Source of the DNA: Saccharothrix coeruleofusca
GTDB lineage: Bacteria; Actinomycetota; Actinomycetes; Mycobacteriales; Pseudonocardiaceae
Reading direction: 5' to 3'
NCBI RefSeq assembly: GCF_014648515.1
Contig: NZ_BMRG01000004.1
Span: 381,646 to 432,387, forward strand
Length of the DNA stretch: 50,742 nt
A program made the position numbers and the translations under genes. Below the pieces are notes generated by a model. That model was given only the letters and a program-made list of their open reading frames with translations, did no database searches and was not told where the DNA came from. Shown here one piece after another: positions 16,169-24,414 of the stretch. Numbering within the stretch: position 1 is the stretch's first letter; every line of letters begins with the position of its first letter.

Positions 16169-17184
16169 GCCTGGTGAGTCTGCCTGTGCTCGAACAGCGC
16201 CCGCACCGCGGGCTCGGCGCGCAGCAGGTCCAGCGCGAACCGGGCGTGACCGGGGACGTAGCCGTTGCCGATGAGCATCCGCACGTCCGCCGCCAGCCCC
16301 TCCGCGCCCAGCGCGGCGGCGCTGAAGGAGGTGGCCATGGAGAAGAACACGACCGTGCCGCCGTCGGCGGTGGCCAGGATCGCGCCGTGCTCGCAGCCGG
16401 GCACGTCCACGCACACCACGGTGACCTCGACCCGCTCCCCCACCGCCCGCGCCACCGCGACGGGGTCGCGGGCGTCGGCGACGACGACCTCGTCGGCCAG
16501 CCCGGCCGCGCGCACCGCGGCGGCCTCGTCATCGGTGGGCACCAGCGCCACCAGCCTGCGCGCCCCGGCCCGCCGCGCCGCGGCCAGCGACAGCGACCCG
16601 GACTTGCCGCCGCCGCCCAGCACCAGCACCGCCGGGGCCTGGGCGCACCCGCGCACCACCCGGTCGGTCAGCGCGGGCGCGCCGCACACGTCCAGCACCG
16701 ACAGCGCCAGCTCCTCGGGCAGGTCGTCGGGCAGCACCGCGGCGATGGAGCGGCCGAACAGCACCGCCGTGCCGCGGCAGGGCACCTGCTCGGTGCGGCC
16801 GTCCCAGTCGGCCAGGCCGTCGGTGATGCGCAGCGGGGTCAGGGTGAGCGAGACCAGGCTGGCCACGCGGTCGCCCACGCGCAGGCCCAGCGGGGAGTCC
16901 GGGCCGACCGCCCGGACGGTGCCCAGCAGCATCCCGCCGGAGCCGGTGACCGGGTTCTGCATCTTGCCGCGCCGGGCCACGATGTCCAGCACGGCCTGGC
17001 GCACGCCGTCGCCGTGGGCCTCGCGCAGCTGGCGGAAGGACGCGGCGTCGAGGTTGAGCCGCCGCACGTCCAGCACGACCTCGTCGGCGCGCGGCGTGGG
17101 ATCGGCGTCGAGCCGCCACGCCTGCTGCGGCAGCACCCCGGCGGGTTCCAGGACGCGGTGGAGTCCGTACGGCGAAACCGTCAC
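16165..17184 (-). CDS. kdd: L-erythro-3,5-diaminohexanoate dehydrogenase
   Basis: A 339-aa NAD(P)-dependent oxidative deaminase converting 3,5-diaminohexanoate to 5-amino-3-oxohexanoate. Features: NLDAASFRQLREAHGDGVRQAVLDIVARRGKMQNPVTGSGGMLLG near the N-terminus, the dinucleotide loop VLVLGGGGKSGSLSLAAARRAGA, and the C-terminal FFSMATSFSAAALGAEGLAADVRMLIGNGYVPGHA block typical of Kdd. The GTG at 17184 follows GGGAGG. It is the first gene of the five-gene operon; its 205-bp upstream region is shared with a divergent ArsR gene and carries a direct repeat GCGCAAGGT (17231 and 17247). Confidence 0.94.
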   Translation of the reverse strand: MTVSPYGLHRVLEPAGVLPQQAWRLDADPTPRADEVVLDVRRLNLDAASFRQLREAHGDGVRQAVLDIVARRGKMQNPVTGSGGMLLGTVRAVGPDSPLGLRVGDRVASLVSLTLTPLRITDGLADWDGRTEQVPCRGTAVLFGRSIAAVLPDDLPEELALSVLDVCGAPALTDRVVRGCAQAPAVLVLGGGGKSGSLSLAAARRAGARRLVALVPTDDEAAAVRAAGLADEVVVADARDPVAVARAVGERVEVTVVCVDVPGCEHGAILATADGGTVVFFSMATSFSAAALGAEGLAADVRMLIGNGYVPGHARFALDLLRAEPAVRALFEHRQTHQA

Positions 17185-17230
17185 GCTGGAAATCCTCCCG
17201 TCCGTCGAGCTACGGCCCGGATATCTTCAC

Positions 17231-17255
17231 GCGCAAGGTCACCTCGGCGCAAGGT
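17231..17255. promoter_or_regulatory. Direct repeat GCGCAAGGT, possible operator of the kdd operon
   Basis: GCGCAAGGT at 17231-17239 and 17247-17255, start-to-start 16 bp, 47-71 bp upstream of kdd and between kdd and the divergent ArsR gene. Confidence 0.35.
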
Positions 17256-17270
17256 TCAGCATCCGCGCCC

Positions 17271-17300
17271 GCAAGTACCACCCGCCCCTCCCCCGAGCGC
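17271..17300 (+). repeat. Element related to the cruciform near qcrB
   Basis: GCAAGTACCACCCG (17271-17284) followed by GAGCGC (17295-17300). The same order, with 13 of 14 identities, occurs at 50064-50095 in the nested inverted repeat. Confidence 0.4.
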
Positions 17301-17377
17301 CGTTGACCACCACCCGCGCCCGGCACCGCCGCGTCACGCACGGCCGCGGCACAAGCGGCGGCAGGCACAGTGGCCGA

Positions 17378-17383
17378 TACAGT
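17378..17383 (+). promoter_or_regulatory. Candidate -10 of a leaderless promoter (ArsR gene)
   Basis: TACAGT lies 6 nt before the GTG at 17390. Confidence 0.4.
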
Positions 17384-17389
17384 GGCGGG

Positions 17390-17656
17390 GTGCGCGCGTT
17401 CGACGTCCTCGGCGACCCGGTCCGCAGGCGCATCCTGGAGCTGCTCGCCGAGGGTGAGCGGACCTCCGGCGCGGTGACGGAGGTGATCACCGCCGAGTTC
17501 GGCATCTCCCAGCCCGCGGTCTCCCAGCACCTGCGGGTGCTGCGCGACACCGGCTTCGCCACGGTCCGCGCCGAGGGCACCCGGCGGCTCTACGCGGTCG
17601 ACGCCGCGCCGCTGCGGGAGGTCGACGCGTGGCTGGACCGCTTCCGCACCCGCTGA
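17390..17656 (+). CDS. ArsR family transcriptional regulator
   Basis: An 88-aa minimal winged-helix protein: VRAFDVLGDPVRRRILELLAEGERTSGAVTEVITAEFGISQPAVSQHLRVLRDTGFATVRAEGTRRLYAVDAAPLREVDAWLDRF. The ISQPAVSQHLRVLRDTG recognition helix and the RLYAVD wing are canonical. No metal-binding Cys pair is present, so this is the non-metal (SdpR/PadR-like partner) branch. It is divergent from kdd and could control the lysine operon, or a target elsewhere. A strong terminator follows. Confidence 0.88.
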   Translation: MRAFDVLGDPVRRRILELLAEGERTSGAVTEVITAEFGISQPAVSQHLRVLRDTGFATVRAEGTRRLYAVDAAPLREVDAWLDRFRTR

Positions 17657-17672
17657 GACATCACGCGAAAAA

Positions 17673-17710
17673 GGGTGGCCGGGCGGGAGACCAACCCCGC
17701 CCGGCCACCC
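17673..17710. terminator. Bidirectional hairpin terminator
   Basis: A 15-bp perfect stem GGGTGGCCGGGCGGG (17673-17687) with its complement at 17696-17710 and an 8-nt loop, preceded by an A-run (read as a U-run for the minus-strand tctA transcript). It separates the convergent ArsR and tctA genes. Confidence 0.85.
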
Positions 17711-17724
17711 GGAAGTCCCCCGCG

Positions 17725-19245
17725 TCACACCGCGGTGGGCGTCTTGTCCTCCACCGCCGCCGCGGCCTTGGGTCGGCGCACCCGCACCACCGCGGCCACG
17801 ACGACGACCACCGCCAGCACCGCGTAGACCACCGCGGCGAACGGGCTGGTCACCAGCGCGGACAGGTCGCCCTCGCTGATCTGCAGCGTGCGGCGCACCT
17901 GCTCCTCGGCCATCGGCCCCAGGATCAGGCCCACCACCAGCGGCGCGACCGGGTAGCCGTGCCGCCGCATGAAGAACCCGACGACGCCGATCACCAGCAG
18001 CACCACCAGGTCGTCCACCACGAAGTTCACCGCGTAGGTGCCCAGCGCGGCGAACAGCAGGATGCCCGCGTACAGGTAGGGCCGCGGGATCTGCAGCACC
18101 TTCACCCAGATCTTGACCAGGGGCAGGTTGAGCACCAGCAGCATCACGTTGCCGATGTAGAGCGAGGCGATCAGCGCCCACACCATCGCCGAGTTGTTGG
18201 TGAACAGCAACGGCCCCGGCTGGATGCCGTAGCTCTGGAACGCCGCCACGATCACCGCGGCGGTGGCCGTGGTCGGCAGGCCCAGGGTCAGCAGCGGCAC
18301 CAGCACGCCCGCGGCGGCGGCGTTGTTGGCCGCCTCCGGCCCGGCCACGCCCTCGATCGCGCCCTTGCCGAACTCCTCGGGGCGCTTGGAGAGCTTCTTC
18401 TCCGCGGCGTAGGACAGGAACGTCGAGACGTCCGCGCCGCCTGCGGGGACGGTGCCGATCGGGAAGCCGATGAACGTGCCGCGCAGCCACGGCTTCCACG
18501 ACCGCGACCAGAACTCGCGGGTGAACCACTTGCCGCCCACCGGCACCACCTCGACCGGGCCGTGCCGCAGCCGCGAGGCCACGTACAGGGCCTCGCCGAC
18601 GGCGAACACGCCCACGGCCACCACCACGACGTCGACGCCGTCGGCCAGGGTGTCGACGCCCAGGGTGAAGCGGGACTGGCCGGTGAGGGTGTCGGTGCCG
18701 ACCAGGCCGATGAACAGGCCCAGCGCCAGCGAGGCCAGGCCCCGCACGGGCGAGGAGCCCAGCAGCGCCGCGACGGTGACGAAGGCCAGCACCATCAGCG
18801 CCGCGTAGTCCGCCGGGCCCAACTGCACCGCCAGGTCGGCGATGGTCGGGGCCAGCGCGGTCAGCAGCAGCGTGGCGATGGTGCCCGCCACGAAGGAGCC
18901 GATCGCCGCCGTGGCCAGCGCCGCGGCGCCGCGCCCGGCCTTGGCCATCCGGTTGCCCTCCAGCGCCGTGACGATCGACGCGGACTCCCCCGGCGTGTTG
19001 AGCAGGATCGACGTGGTCGACCCGCCGTACATGCCGCCGTAGTAGATGCCCGCGAAGATGATCAGCGCCGCGGTGGGCTCCAGCGTGTAGGTCAACGGCA
19101 GCAGCAGCGCCACCGTCATGGCCGGGCCGATGCCCGGCAGCACGCCCACGGCCGTGCCGAGGGTGACCCCCAGCAGGGCGTAGAGCAGGTATTCCGGCTG
19201 CGCCGCGGTGGCGAAGCCGTCCAGGAGCGCGCTGAAGCTACCCAT
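17725..19245 (-). CDS. tctA: Tripartite tricarboxylate transporter large membrane subunit
   Basis: A 506-aa TctA permease with about 12 membrane segments. Diagnostic repeats are present: [76 protein letters not shown], and [39 protein letters not shown]. It forms the solute channel with TctB. Its ATG at 19245 lies inside the end of tctB (8-bp overlap), so tctCBA is one translationally coupled operon. Likely substrate is citrate or a related carboxylate, given the CitA/CitB-type system next door. Confidence 0.95.
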   Translation of the reverse strand: MGSFSALLDGFATAAQPEYLLYALLGVTLGTAVGVLPGIGPAMTVALLLPLTYTLEPTAALIIFAGIYYGGMYGGSTTSILLNTPGESASIVTALEGNRMAKAGRGAAALATAAIGSFVAGTIATLLLTALAPTIADLAVQLGPADYAALMVLAFVTVAALLGSSPVRGLASLALGLFIGLVGTDTLTGQSRFTLGVDTLADGVDVVVVAVGVFAVGEALYVASRLRHGPVEVVPVGGKWFTREFWSRSWKPWLRGTFIGFPIGTVPAGGADVSTFLSYAAEKKLSKRPEEFGKGAIEGVAGPEAANNAAAAGVLVPLLTLGLPTTATAAVIVAAFQSYGIQPGPLLFTNNSAMVWALIASLYIGNVMLLVLNLPLVKIWVKVLQIPRPYLYAGILLFAALGTYAVNFVVDDLVVLLVIGVVGFFMRRHGYPVAPLVVGLILGPMAEEQVRRTLQISEGDLSALVTSPFAAVVYAVLAVVVVVAAVVRVRRPKAAAAVEDKTPTAV

Positions 19246-19732
19246 CGAGCAGCGGCACCCCTTCGAAGATCCCCGCGGGCAGCGACAGGCCCAGGCCGGA
19301 GGCGAAGACCACCTGCACCACCAGCGCCAGCACCACCGCCACCACCAGTGCCCGCCACCAGGTCGCGCCCAGCGTCCAGGCGGCACCGGCGAACAGCACC
19401 GCCGCCGCGACCGGCCAGCCGACCGCGTCGATGAGCACCAGGTGGGCCACCAGCACGGCGACCAGCTTGGCCACGGTGAGCCAGTCGGTGCGCACGTGGG
19501 TGTCGATGTCCTCGGCTTCCTCCGCCTCGCCCAGCTTGCCGCGGGCGGTGGCCGCGATCGCGGCGATCCCCGTCACGACCAGCAGCGCGCCCACGGCGTA
19601 GGGGAAGGCGCGCGGCCCGACGGTGTTCGCCGAGCCGCGCACGACGATGGTCGTGGCGTCGACCAGGGTGAAGACCCCCAGCGCCGCGACCAGGCCGCCG
19701 AAGACGTACTCCTCGACCTTCTCGCTGATCAC
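19238..19732 (-). CDS. tctB: Tripartite tricarboxylate transporter small membrane subunit
   Basis: A 164-aa TctB-type protein with four hydrophobic segments ([95 protein letters not shown]) and the usual [16 protein letters not shown] motif after the first. The GTG start overlaps the tctC stop by 4 bp and the stop overlaps tctA by 8 bp. Confidence 0.9.
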   Translation of the reverse strand: MISEKVEEYVFGGLVAALGVFTLVDATTIVVRGSANTVGPRAFPYAVGALLVVTGIAAIAATARGKLGEAEEAEDIDTHVRTDWLTVAKLVAVLVAHLVLIDAVGWPVAAAVLFAGAAWTLGATWWRALVVAVVLALVVQVVFASGLGLSLPAGIFEGVPLLDG

Positions 19733-20700
19733 TTCACCAGGCCGATTTCCTCGAGCACCGGCTTGATGCGGCCGATTTCCATGGTCAGGAACTTGGAGAA
19801 CTCGTGGCCGGTCAGGAAGGTGTCGGTCCAGCCCTTCTTGGTCAGCTCGTCCTTCCACGCCTGGCTGTCGTGCATCTGGGTGACCAGCTTGACCAGCTCG
19901 TCCTTGGCGGCCACCGAGATGCCGCCGGGGGCCACCACGCCGCGCCAGTTGATCAGCTCCACACCGGTGCCGACCTCCTTGAGCGTCGGCGCGTTGAGGT
20001 CGGGGTGCGGGGTCGGGCCGGAGGTGCCCAACGCGCGCAGCTTGCCCGCCTTGATCTGCTCCTTGTACTCGCCGATGCCGGAGATGCCCGCGGTGACCTG
20101 GCCGCCCAGCAGCGCCGCCAGCGACTCGCCGCCACCGGAGTAGGGCACGTAGTTGAGCTTGTCCGACGAGATGTTCTTCGCCTTGAGCAGCATCGCGGCC
20201 AGGATGTGGTCGGTGCCGCCGGCCGAGCCACCGGTGATCGAGATGGCCTTGCCCTGCTCCTCGATGGCCTTGAGCAGGTCGTCGATGGTCTGGTACGGCG
20301 ATTCCGCCGGCACCACGACGACCTCGTCCTCGGCGGTCAGCCGGGCGATCGGGGTGGTGTCCTCCAGGCGCTTGTCCGCGCCGTTGGTCTCCACCGCACC
20401 GACCATGACCAGGCCGGTGACCATCATGTAGCTCTCGGACTTCTCGGTGGCCAGCTTCTGCAGGCCGACCGTGCCGCCCGCACCGCCGACGTTGCTGACC
20501 TGGACGGAGTCGACCAGGTCGGCCCCGGTGATGGCGGCCTGCATGGCGCGCGCGGTCTGGTCCCAACCGCCGCCGGGGTCGGCCGGGGCCATGATCTCCA
20601 ACTTGTTGACCGAGCCCGCCTGGCTCGATCCTCCACACCCCGCGAGCACCAGTCCTGCGGCGACGACGGCCGCGGCCAGTCGGGTGTGCTTTCTCGACAT
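19729..20700 (-). CDS. tctC: Tripartite tricarboxylate transporter solute-binding lipoprotein
   Basis: A 323-aa periplasmic-type binding protein. An N-terminal signal (RKHTRLAAAVVAAGLVLAGC) ends in the lipobox LAGC, so it is anchored outside the membrane by a lipidated Cys. The mature part has the TctC/Bug family features: APADPGGGWDQTARAMQAA, VSNVGGAGGTVGLQKLA, ITGGSAGGTDHILAAML, YVPYSGGGESLAALLGGQVTAGISG. The ATG at 20700 has GGAGG 9 nt upstream; the earlier in-frame start at 20721 would place that SD inside the gene. First gene of tctCBA, divergent from the sensor kinase. Confidence 0.95.
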   Translation of the reverse strand: MSRKHTRLAAAVVAAGLVLAGCGGSSQAGSVNKLEIMAPADPGGGWDQTARAMQAAITGADLVDSVQVSNVGGAGGTVGLQKLATEKSESYMMVTGLVMVGAVETNGADKRLEDTTPIARLTAEDEVVVVPAESPYQTIDDLLKAIEEQGKAISITGGSAGGTDHILAAMLLKAKNISSDKLNYVPYSGGGESLAALLGGQVTAGISGIGEYKEQIKAGKLRALGTSGPTPHPDLNAPTLKEVGTGVELINWRGVVAPGGISVAAKDELVKLVTQMHDSQAWKDELTKKGWTDTFLTGHEFSKFLTMEIGRIKPVLEEIGLVK

Positions 20701-20783
20701 CTCGGGTCCTCCACCCTTCATCGGAGCGACGCGCTCCGGTGGCCGGGAACGGTAGGAGGACGGACTGTACTGGGTAAGACACT

Positions 20784-20816
20784 GGTCGTAACGAGCGTAT
20801 TGGTCGTTTAGGTCGT
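20784..20816. promoter_or_regulatory. Four 9-bp tandem operator-like repeats
   Basis: GGTCGT at 20784, GAGCGT at 20793, GGTCGT at 20802 and GGTCGT at 20811, all in exact 9-bp register, between divergent tctC and the citA-like gene. This is a likely binding array for the adjacent CitB-type response regulator. Confidence 0.6.
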
Positions 20817-20852
20817 GGAAGCGTTCACAGGCCGTACGCCAGAATGCCCCCC

Positions 20853-22427
20853 ATGCGCCGCCGATCGGTCCCGCTCGGGGTCACCCTGCTGGTGTTGCAG
20901 GTGACCATCGTGCTGGTCACCACCTGCGCCGCTGGGCTGTTGGCGGCCAAGTTGCAGAGCGATCGGATCAGGCAGTCGTACATGGAGCGGATGCTGTCGG
21001 TGGCCGAGAGCGTGGCACGGCTGCCGACGGTCGTGGAAGCCTTCGACTCCCCGAACCCCTCGGAGACGATCCACCCGCTGGCCGAGCTGATCCGCAACGC
21101 CTCCCAGGTGACCTACGTGGTGGTCACCGACCGCAACGGCGTGCGCTACTCCCACCCCGATCCGGCGCGCATCGGCGAGCACGTCTCCACCGACCCGAGC
21201 ACCGCGCTGGCCGGGCAGGTGTTCGTGGGCACCGAGACCGGCACGCTGGGCACCTCGCTGCGCGCGAAGGTCCCGATCCGGTCCGCGTCGGGGGAGATCA
21301 TCGGCATGGCGTCGGTGGGCATCCTGGAGAGCGCCCTGGACGACGACCTCGCCGAGGACCTGCCCGAGCTGATCGGCTGGCTGGCGGCCGCCGCGCTGGT
21401 CGGGGTGCTGGGCTCGGCGCTGGTGACCCGGATGGTGCGCAGGCGCACGTTCCGGCTCGAACCCGCGGAGATCGCCCAGCTGCTGGAGACCCGCGACGCG
21501 ATGCTGCACGGCATCCGCGAGGGCGTGGTGGCCGTGGACGAGCACGAGCGGGTGGCGCTGGTCAACGACGAGGCGGTGCGGCTGCTGGGGCTCACCGACG
21601 ACCCGACCGGGCGGCCCGCCGCCGAGGTGCTGGAGGACGGCGGCCTGCTGGACCTGGCCCGCGGCGTGGACGACGTGGCCGACCGGCTGGTGCTGGCGGG
21701 CGAGCGGGTGCTGGTGGCCAACCGGATGACCGCCCGCACCCACGACCGCCGGGTGGGGGTGGTGCTGACCCTGCGCGACCGCACCGAGCTGCACGACGCG
21801 CTGCGCGAGCTGGACGGCCAGCGCACCGTCACCGAGGTGCTGCGGGCCCAGGCGCACGAGTTCACCAACCACCTGCACGTCATCAGCGGCCTGGTCGAGC
21901 TGGACCGCCGCGAGGAGGCGGTGCGCTACATCGAGCGGGTCGGTGGCGCCGGGTCGGTGACCTCCGAGATCATCGGTGGCGCGATGGCCGACCCGGCGCT
22001 GGCGGCGCTGCTGCTGGCCAAGTCCAGCACCGCGCACGAGCGCGGCGTGGCGCTGCGACTGGCCCAGGACTCGCGGGTCGTGGCCCGCGCCGGGGACGAC
22101 GCGCTGACCGTGCTGGGCAACCTGGTGGACAACGCGGTGGACGCGGTGGACACCGGCGGGACGGTGCGGGTGCTGGTGCGCTCGGACGGCGAGGGCGTGC
22201 GGGTGGTGGTCGAGGACGACGGCCCCGGCGTGGCGGAAGCCGACCGGGACCGGATCTTCACGCTGGGTGTGAGTTCCAAAGCGCCCCGAGGGGCGCACGG
22301 ACGAGGGATTGGACTGGCATTGGTGTCCAGGGTGGTCACCCGAAGACGAGGTCGGGTGCGGGTCTCGGAGTCGGAGCTGGGCGGGGCGGCGTTCGACGTG
22401 TGGCTGCCGGAAGCGGGTGCGCGGTGA
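20853..22427 (+). CDS. CitA/DcuS-family sensor histidine kinase
   Basis: A 524-aa membrane kinase. An N-terminal TM (LGVTLLVLQVTIVLVTTCAAGLLAAKL) is followed by an extracytoplasmic PAS/Cache sensor (about residues 40-165, VTYVVVTDRNGVRYSHPDPARIGEHVSTDP), a second TM (LIGWLAAAALVGVLGSALV), a cytoplasmic PAS, the dimerisation helix AQAHEFTNHLHVISGLVEL with phosphorylatable His335, and the ATPase (NLVDNAVDAVD; DDGPGV; GRGIGLALV). This is the carboxylate-sensing family. The ATG at 20853 follows CAGAAT-N7, a leaderless-type start; an earlier ATG at 20844 falls within that promoter. It probably senses the tctCBA substrate. Confidence 0.94.
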   Translation: MRRRSVPLGVTLLVLQVTIVLVTTCAAGLLAAKLQSDRIRQSYMERMLSVAESVARLPTVVEAFDSPNPSETIHPLAELIRNASQVTYVVVTDRNGVRYSHPDPARIGEHVSTDPSTALAGQVFVGTETGTLGTSLRAKVPIRSASGEIIGMASVGILESALDDDLAEDLPELIGWLAAAALVGVLGSALVTRMVRRRTFRLEPAEIAQLLETRDAMLHGIREGVVAVDEHERVALVNDEAVRLLGLTDDPTGRPAAEVLEDGGLLDLARGVDDVADRLVLAGERVLVANRMTARTHDRRVGVVLTLRDRTELHDALRELDGQRTVTEVLRAQAHEFTNHLHVISGLVELDRREEAVRYIERVGGAGSVTSEIIGGAMADPALAALLLAKSSTAHERGVALRLAQDSRVVARAGDDALTVLGNLVDNAVDAVDTGGTVRVLVRSDGEGVRVVVEDDGPGVAEADRDRIFTLGVSSKAPRGAHGRGIGLALVSRVVTRRRGRVRVSESELGGAAFDVWLPEAGAR

Positions 22428-23095
22428 CGGTGCGCACCCTGGTGGTGGACGACGACTTCGCGGTGGCCGCGGTGCACCGGGCCTTCCTGGAGTCGCTGCC
22501 GCAGTTCGAGGTCGTCGGCGAGGCCCACGGCGGCGGGCAGGCGCTGCGCGCGGTGGACGAGCTGGAACCGGACCTGGTGCTGCTGGACATCCACCTGCCC
22601 GACATGTCGGGTCTGGAGGTGCTGGCCCGGCTGCGCGCCCGCAGCGGCCCGCAGGTCGACGTGATCGCGGTGACCGCGGCGCGCGAGCGCGAGACGGTGC
22701 GCCAGGCGATGTCCCGCGGCGTGGACCACTACCTGGTCAAGCCGTTCACCAGGGCGGCGTTCCTGGACCGGATGCGCGAGTACCTGGCCCGGCGCTCGGA
22801 GGTGCAGCGGCTGGGGCCGTGGCTGGACCAGGAGGACGTCGACCAGCTGCTGCTGCACCGGCCGCGGACCAGCGACCTGCCCAAGGGGCTCTCGGCGGTG
22901 ACGCTGAAGCTGGTGACCGAGACCCTGCGGTCCTGCCAGGAGGACATGTCCGCGCAGGAGGTGGCCGAGCGGGTGGGGCTGTCGCGGGTCAGCGCGCGGC
23001 GCTACCTGGAGCACCTGGTGTCGGTGGGCAAGGCCGAGGTGCAGCCGCGCTACGGCATGGCCAACCGGCCCGCGCACGGCTACCGGCTGACCTGA
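22424..23095 (+). CDS. CitB/DcuR-family response regulator
   Basis: A 223-aa regulator: receiver domain (VVDDDFAVAAVHRAFLE with the acidic pocket, phospho-acceptor Asp55 in LLDIHLPDMSGLEVL, Thr in VTAA, Lys in LVKPFT) and a C-terminal helix-turn-helix (MSAQEVAERVGLSRVSARRYLEHLVSVGKAEVQPRYG) of the CitB/DpiA type. The GTG start overlaps the kinase stop by 4 bp. It likely activates tctCBA through the 9-bp repeats between the operons. The 3' end overlaps the convergent XRE gene by 16 bp. Confidence 0.95.
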   Translation: MTVRTLVVDDDFAVAAVHRAFLESLPQFEVVGEAHGGGQALRAVDELEPDLVLLDIHLPDMSGLEVLARLRARSGPQVDVIAVTAARERETVRQAMSRGVDHYLVKPFTRAAFLDRMREYLARRSEVQRLGPWLDQEDVDQLLLHRPRTSDLPKGLSAVTLKLVTETLRSCQEDMSAQEVAERVGLSRVSARRYLEHLVSVGKAEVQPRYGMANRPAHGYRLT

Positions 23096-23841
23096 GCGCG
23101 GGCCCGCAGCTCCTCGAACCGCTCGACGTGGGCGCGCACGTCGTCGGGATCGGTGAGGACCACGTCGCCCGACAGCAGCTCCACCACGACCACGCGGTCG
23201 TCGAGCACGCGGAAGCCGGTGTCGGGCAGCGGCACCGCGCAGGGGATGACACCGGTGCCCGGCGGCAGACCCGGCCACGCCGCCCGCTCGGGCACCAGCA
23301 GGCTCAGCCGCCCCCGGTAGGCCTCCAGGTCCGGCAGCCGCCCCAGGCTCAGCACGCGGACGGCGGTGGCGGCCTGTTCGGCGCGGGCCACACGCGGGCT
23401 GTGGCAGGCTCGGGTGCGCAGCAGGACCGGACGGCGGCGCTTCCGCGCCAGGGCTTCGGCGGCCAGCGCGGTCATGCGCCCGCGCACGTCCGGCGGGACG
23501 CGGTAGGCGTCGGCCAGCCGTGCGACGTCCTCCGGTTTCGGGGCCAGGCGGCCGGTCTCCAGCTTGGAGACCTTCGACTGGCTCATGCCCGCCCGCTCGC
23601 CCGCCTCCCGGCCGGTCAGGCCCGCGCTCAGGCGCAACGACAGCAGCAGCACCGCCAACTCCTCGCGCTGGGGATCGCCTGCCGCTTCCCGCGCCCGCAG
23701 GCCGCGCGACCGCAGCGCGACGCCCTCGGCGACCAGCGCGCTGCGCACCGTCCCGTAGGAGCGGCCCGTCAGCGCCGCCAGCGCGCGGATGGTCCTGCCC
23801 TGGGCGTACTCCGCCGCCACGAACTCGCGGAACCTGGTCAT
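23080..23841 (-). CDS. XRE regulator with an extra N-terminal HTH
   Basis: A 253-aa protein with two DNA-binding-like segments: a resolvase/transposase-like HTH at residues 1-48 (TRFREFVAAEYAQGRTIRALAALTGRSYGTVRSALVAEGV) and a standard XRE domain around 68-115 (LRLSAGLTGREAGERAGMSQSKVSKLETGRLAPKPEDVARLADAY). The C-terminal part is shorter than a full DUF5753 but ends in similar fashion (VVVVELLSGDVVLTDPDDVRAHVERFEELRA). GGAGGA lies 7 nt before the ATG at 23841. Probably the regulator of the adjoining zinc-finger gene, 41 bp upstream in the same orientation. Confidence 0.82.
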   Translation of the reverse strand: MTRFREFVAAEYAQGRTIRALAALTGRSYGTVRSALVAEGVALRSRGLRAREAAGDPQREELAVLLLSLRLSAGLTGREAGERAGMSQSKVSKLETGRLAPKPEDVARLADAYRVPPDVRGRMTALAAEALARKRRRPVLLRTRACHSPRVARAEQAATAVRVLSLGRLPDLEAYRGRLSLLVPERAAWPGLPPGTGVIPCAVPLPDTGFRVLDDRVVVVELLSGDVVLTDPDDVRAHVERFEELRARAQVSR

Positions 23842-23882
23842 GGAGTCTTCCTCCTGCTGCGGTGCGGCGTTGTCGGGGTGGT

Positions 23883-24134
23883 TCACGACGCCTTCCCCGA
23901 GGGCGATCGCCCCGACCTGGGGTAGGCCGGTATGCCCTCGCTGGTGCGCCAGGCCAGGTCGCAGCCGGCGCAGGTGGGCCAACACCAGTCCGGGATGCGG
24001 GGCAGCGGCCGGTTGGGGACAGTGACCGCGATGCCGCACAGGGTCCGGCCCTCGTCGAACGCGGCCAGCTCGGTCGGGATGGCGTGCCGCCGCCCGGCGT
24101 GGGGAAGCCAGCGGAACTCGCGTACGTCGGTCAT
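23883..24134 (-). CDS. Small zinc-finger protein (CWPTC type)
   Basis: An 83-aa protein beginning REFRWLPHAGRRHAI, with LCGIAVTV and WCWPTCAGCDLAWR. These short Cys-rich proteins are abundant in Pseudonocardiales, usually next to XRE/DUF5753 and DUF397 genes, exactly as here. The Cys spacing (C-x4-C-x2-C plus an upstream LCG) suggests one structural zinc. The function is unknown; co-occurrence points to the Scr1-like regulatory systems. Confidence 0.75.
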   Translation of the reverse strand: MTDVREFRWLPHAGRRHAIPTELAAFDEGRTLCGIAVTVPNRPLPRIPDWCWPTCAGCDLAWRTSEGIPAYPRSGRSPSGKAS

Positions 24135-24252
24135 CGCAGCCGCCGTACTTCACCGGACTGTGCCACTGCCCCCTCAGTGGGCGCAGGCCCGGAGCAACCG
24201 TCTGTTTGCACTTTCTGGTACGGAGTGTCACCGGCGGAACGACCTTGCCCAC

Positions 24253-24332
24253 CACTAGCTTGTTTAGTCGTTGTCATGAAAGTCCTTCGCAAGTGCTGTC
24301 GACCTGCCGCAAAAGCTAGACATGTTTAAACA
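24253..24332. promoter_or_regulatory. AT-rich operator-like region of the XRE/DUF5753 gene
   Basis: It contains ACTAGCTTGTTTAG (24253-24266) and the perfect dyad TGTTTAAACA (24323-24332), which is flanked by CTAG tetranucleotides. The dyad half TTGTTTA also occurs in the first element, so two related sites may bind the XRE protein. Confidence 0.45.
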
Positions 24333-24360
24333 AGTTCGCTAGTCAATCGAGAGGGTGAAC

Positions 24361-24414
24361 ATGGCTGCTACGTTCCGCTGCCAGAGGAGAGCATGCGAAC
24401 CGGAGGCGAGATGA
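24361..24414 (+). CDS. Possible 17-codon upstream ORF coupled to the XRE gene
   Basis: ATG at 24361, preceded by GAGAGGG, reads MAATFRCQRRACEPEAR, and its TGA overlaps the ATG at 24411 (ATGA). The overlap is what a translationally coupled leader would look like. Codon composition is not decisive. Confidence 0.3.
   Translation: MAATFRCQRRACEPEAR

Noticed and set aside
14610-16532. Upstream extension of the kamD frame through the amidohydrolase gene
   Set aside because: The sequence is Arg/Ala/Pro-rich shadow of the amidohydrolase and kdd genes; a ribosome site and the family start are at 14609.
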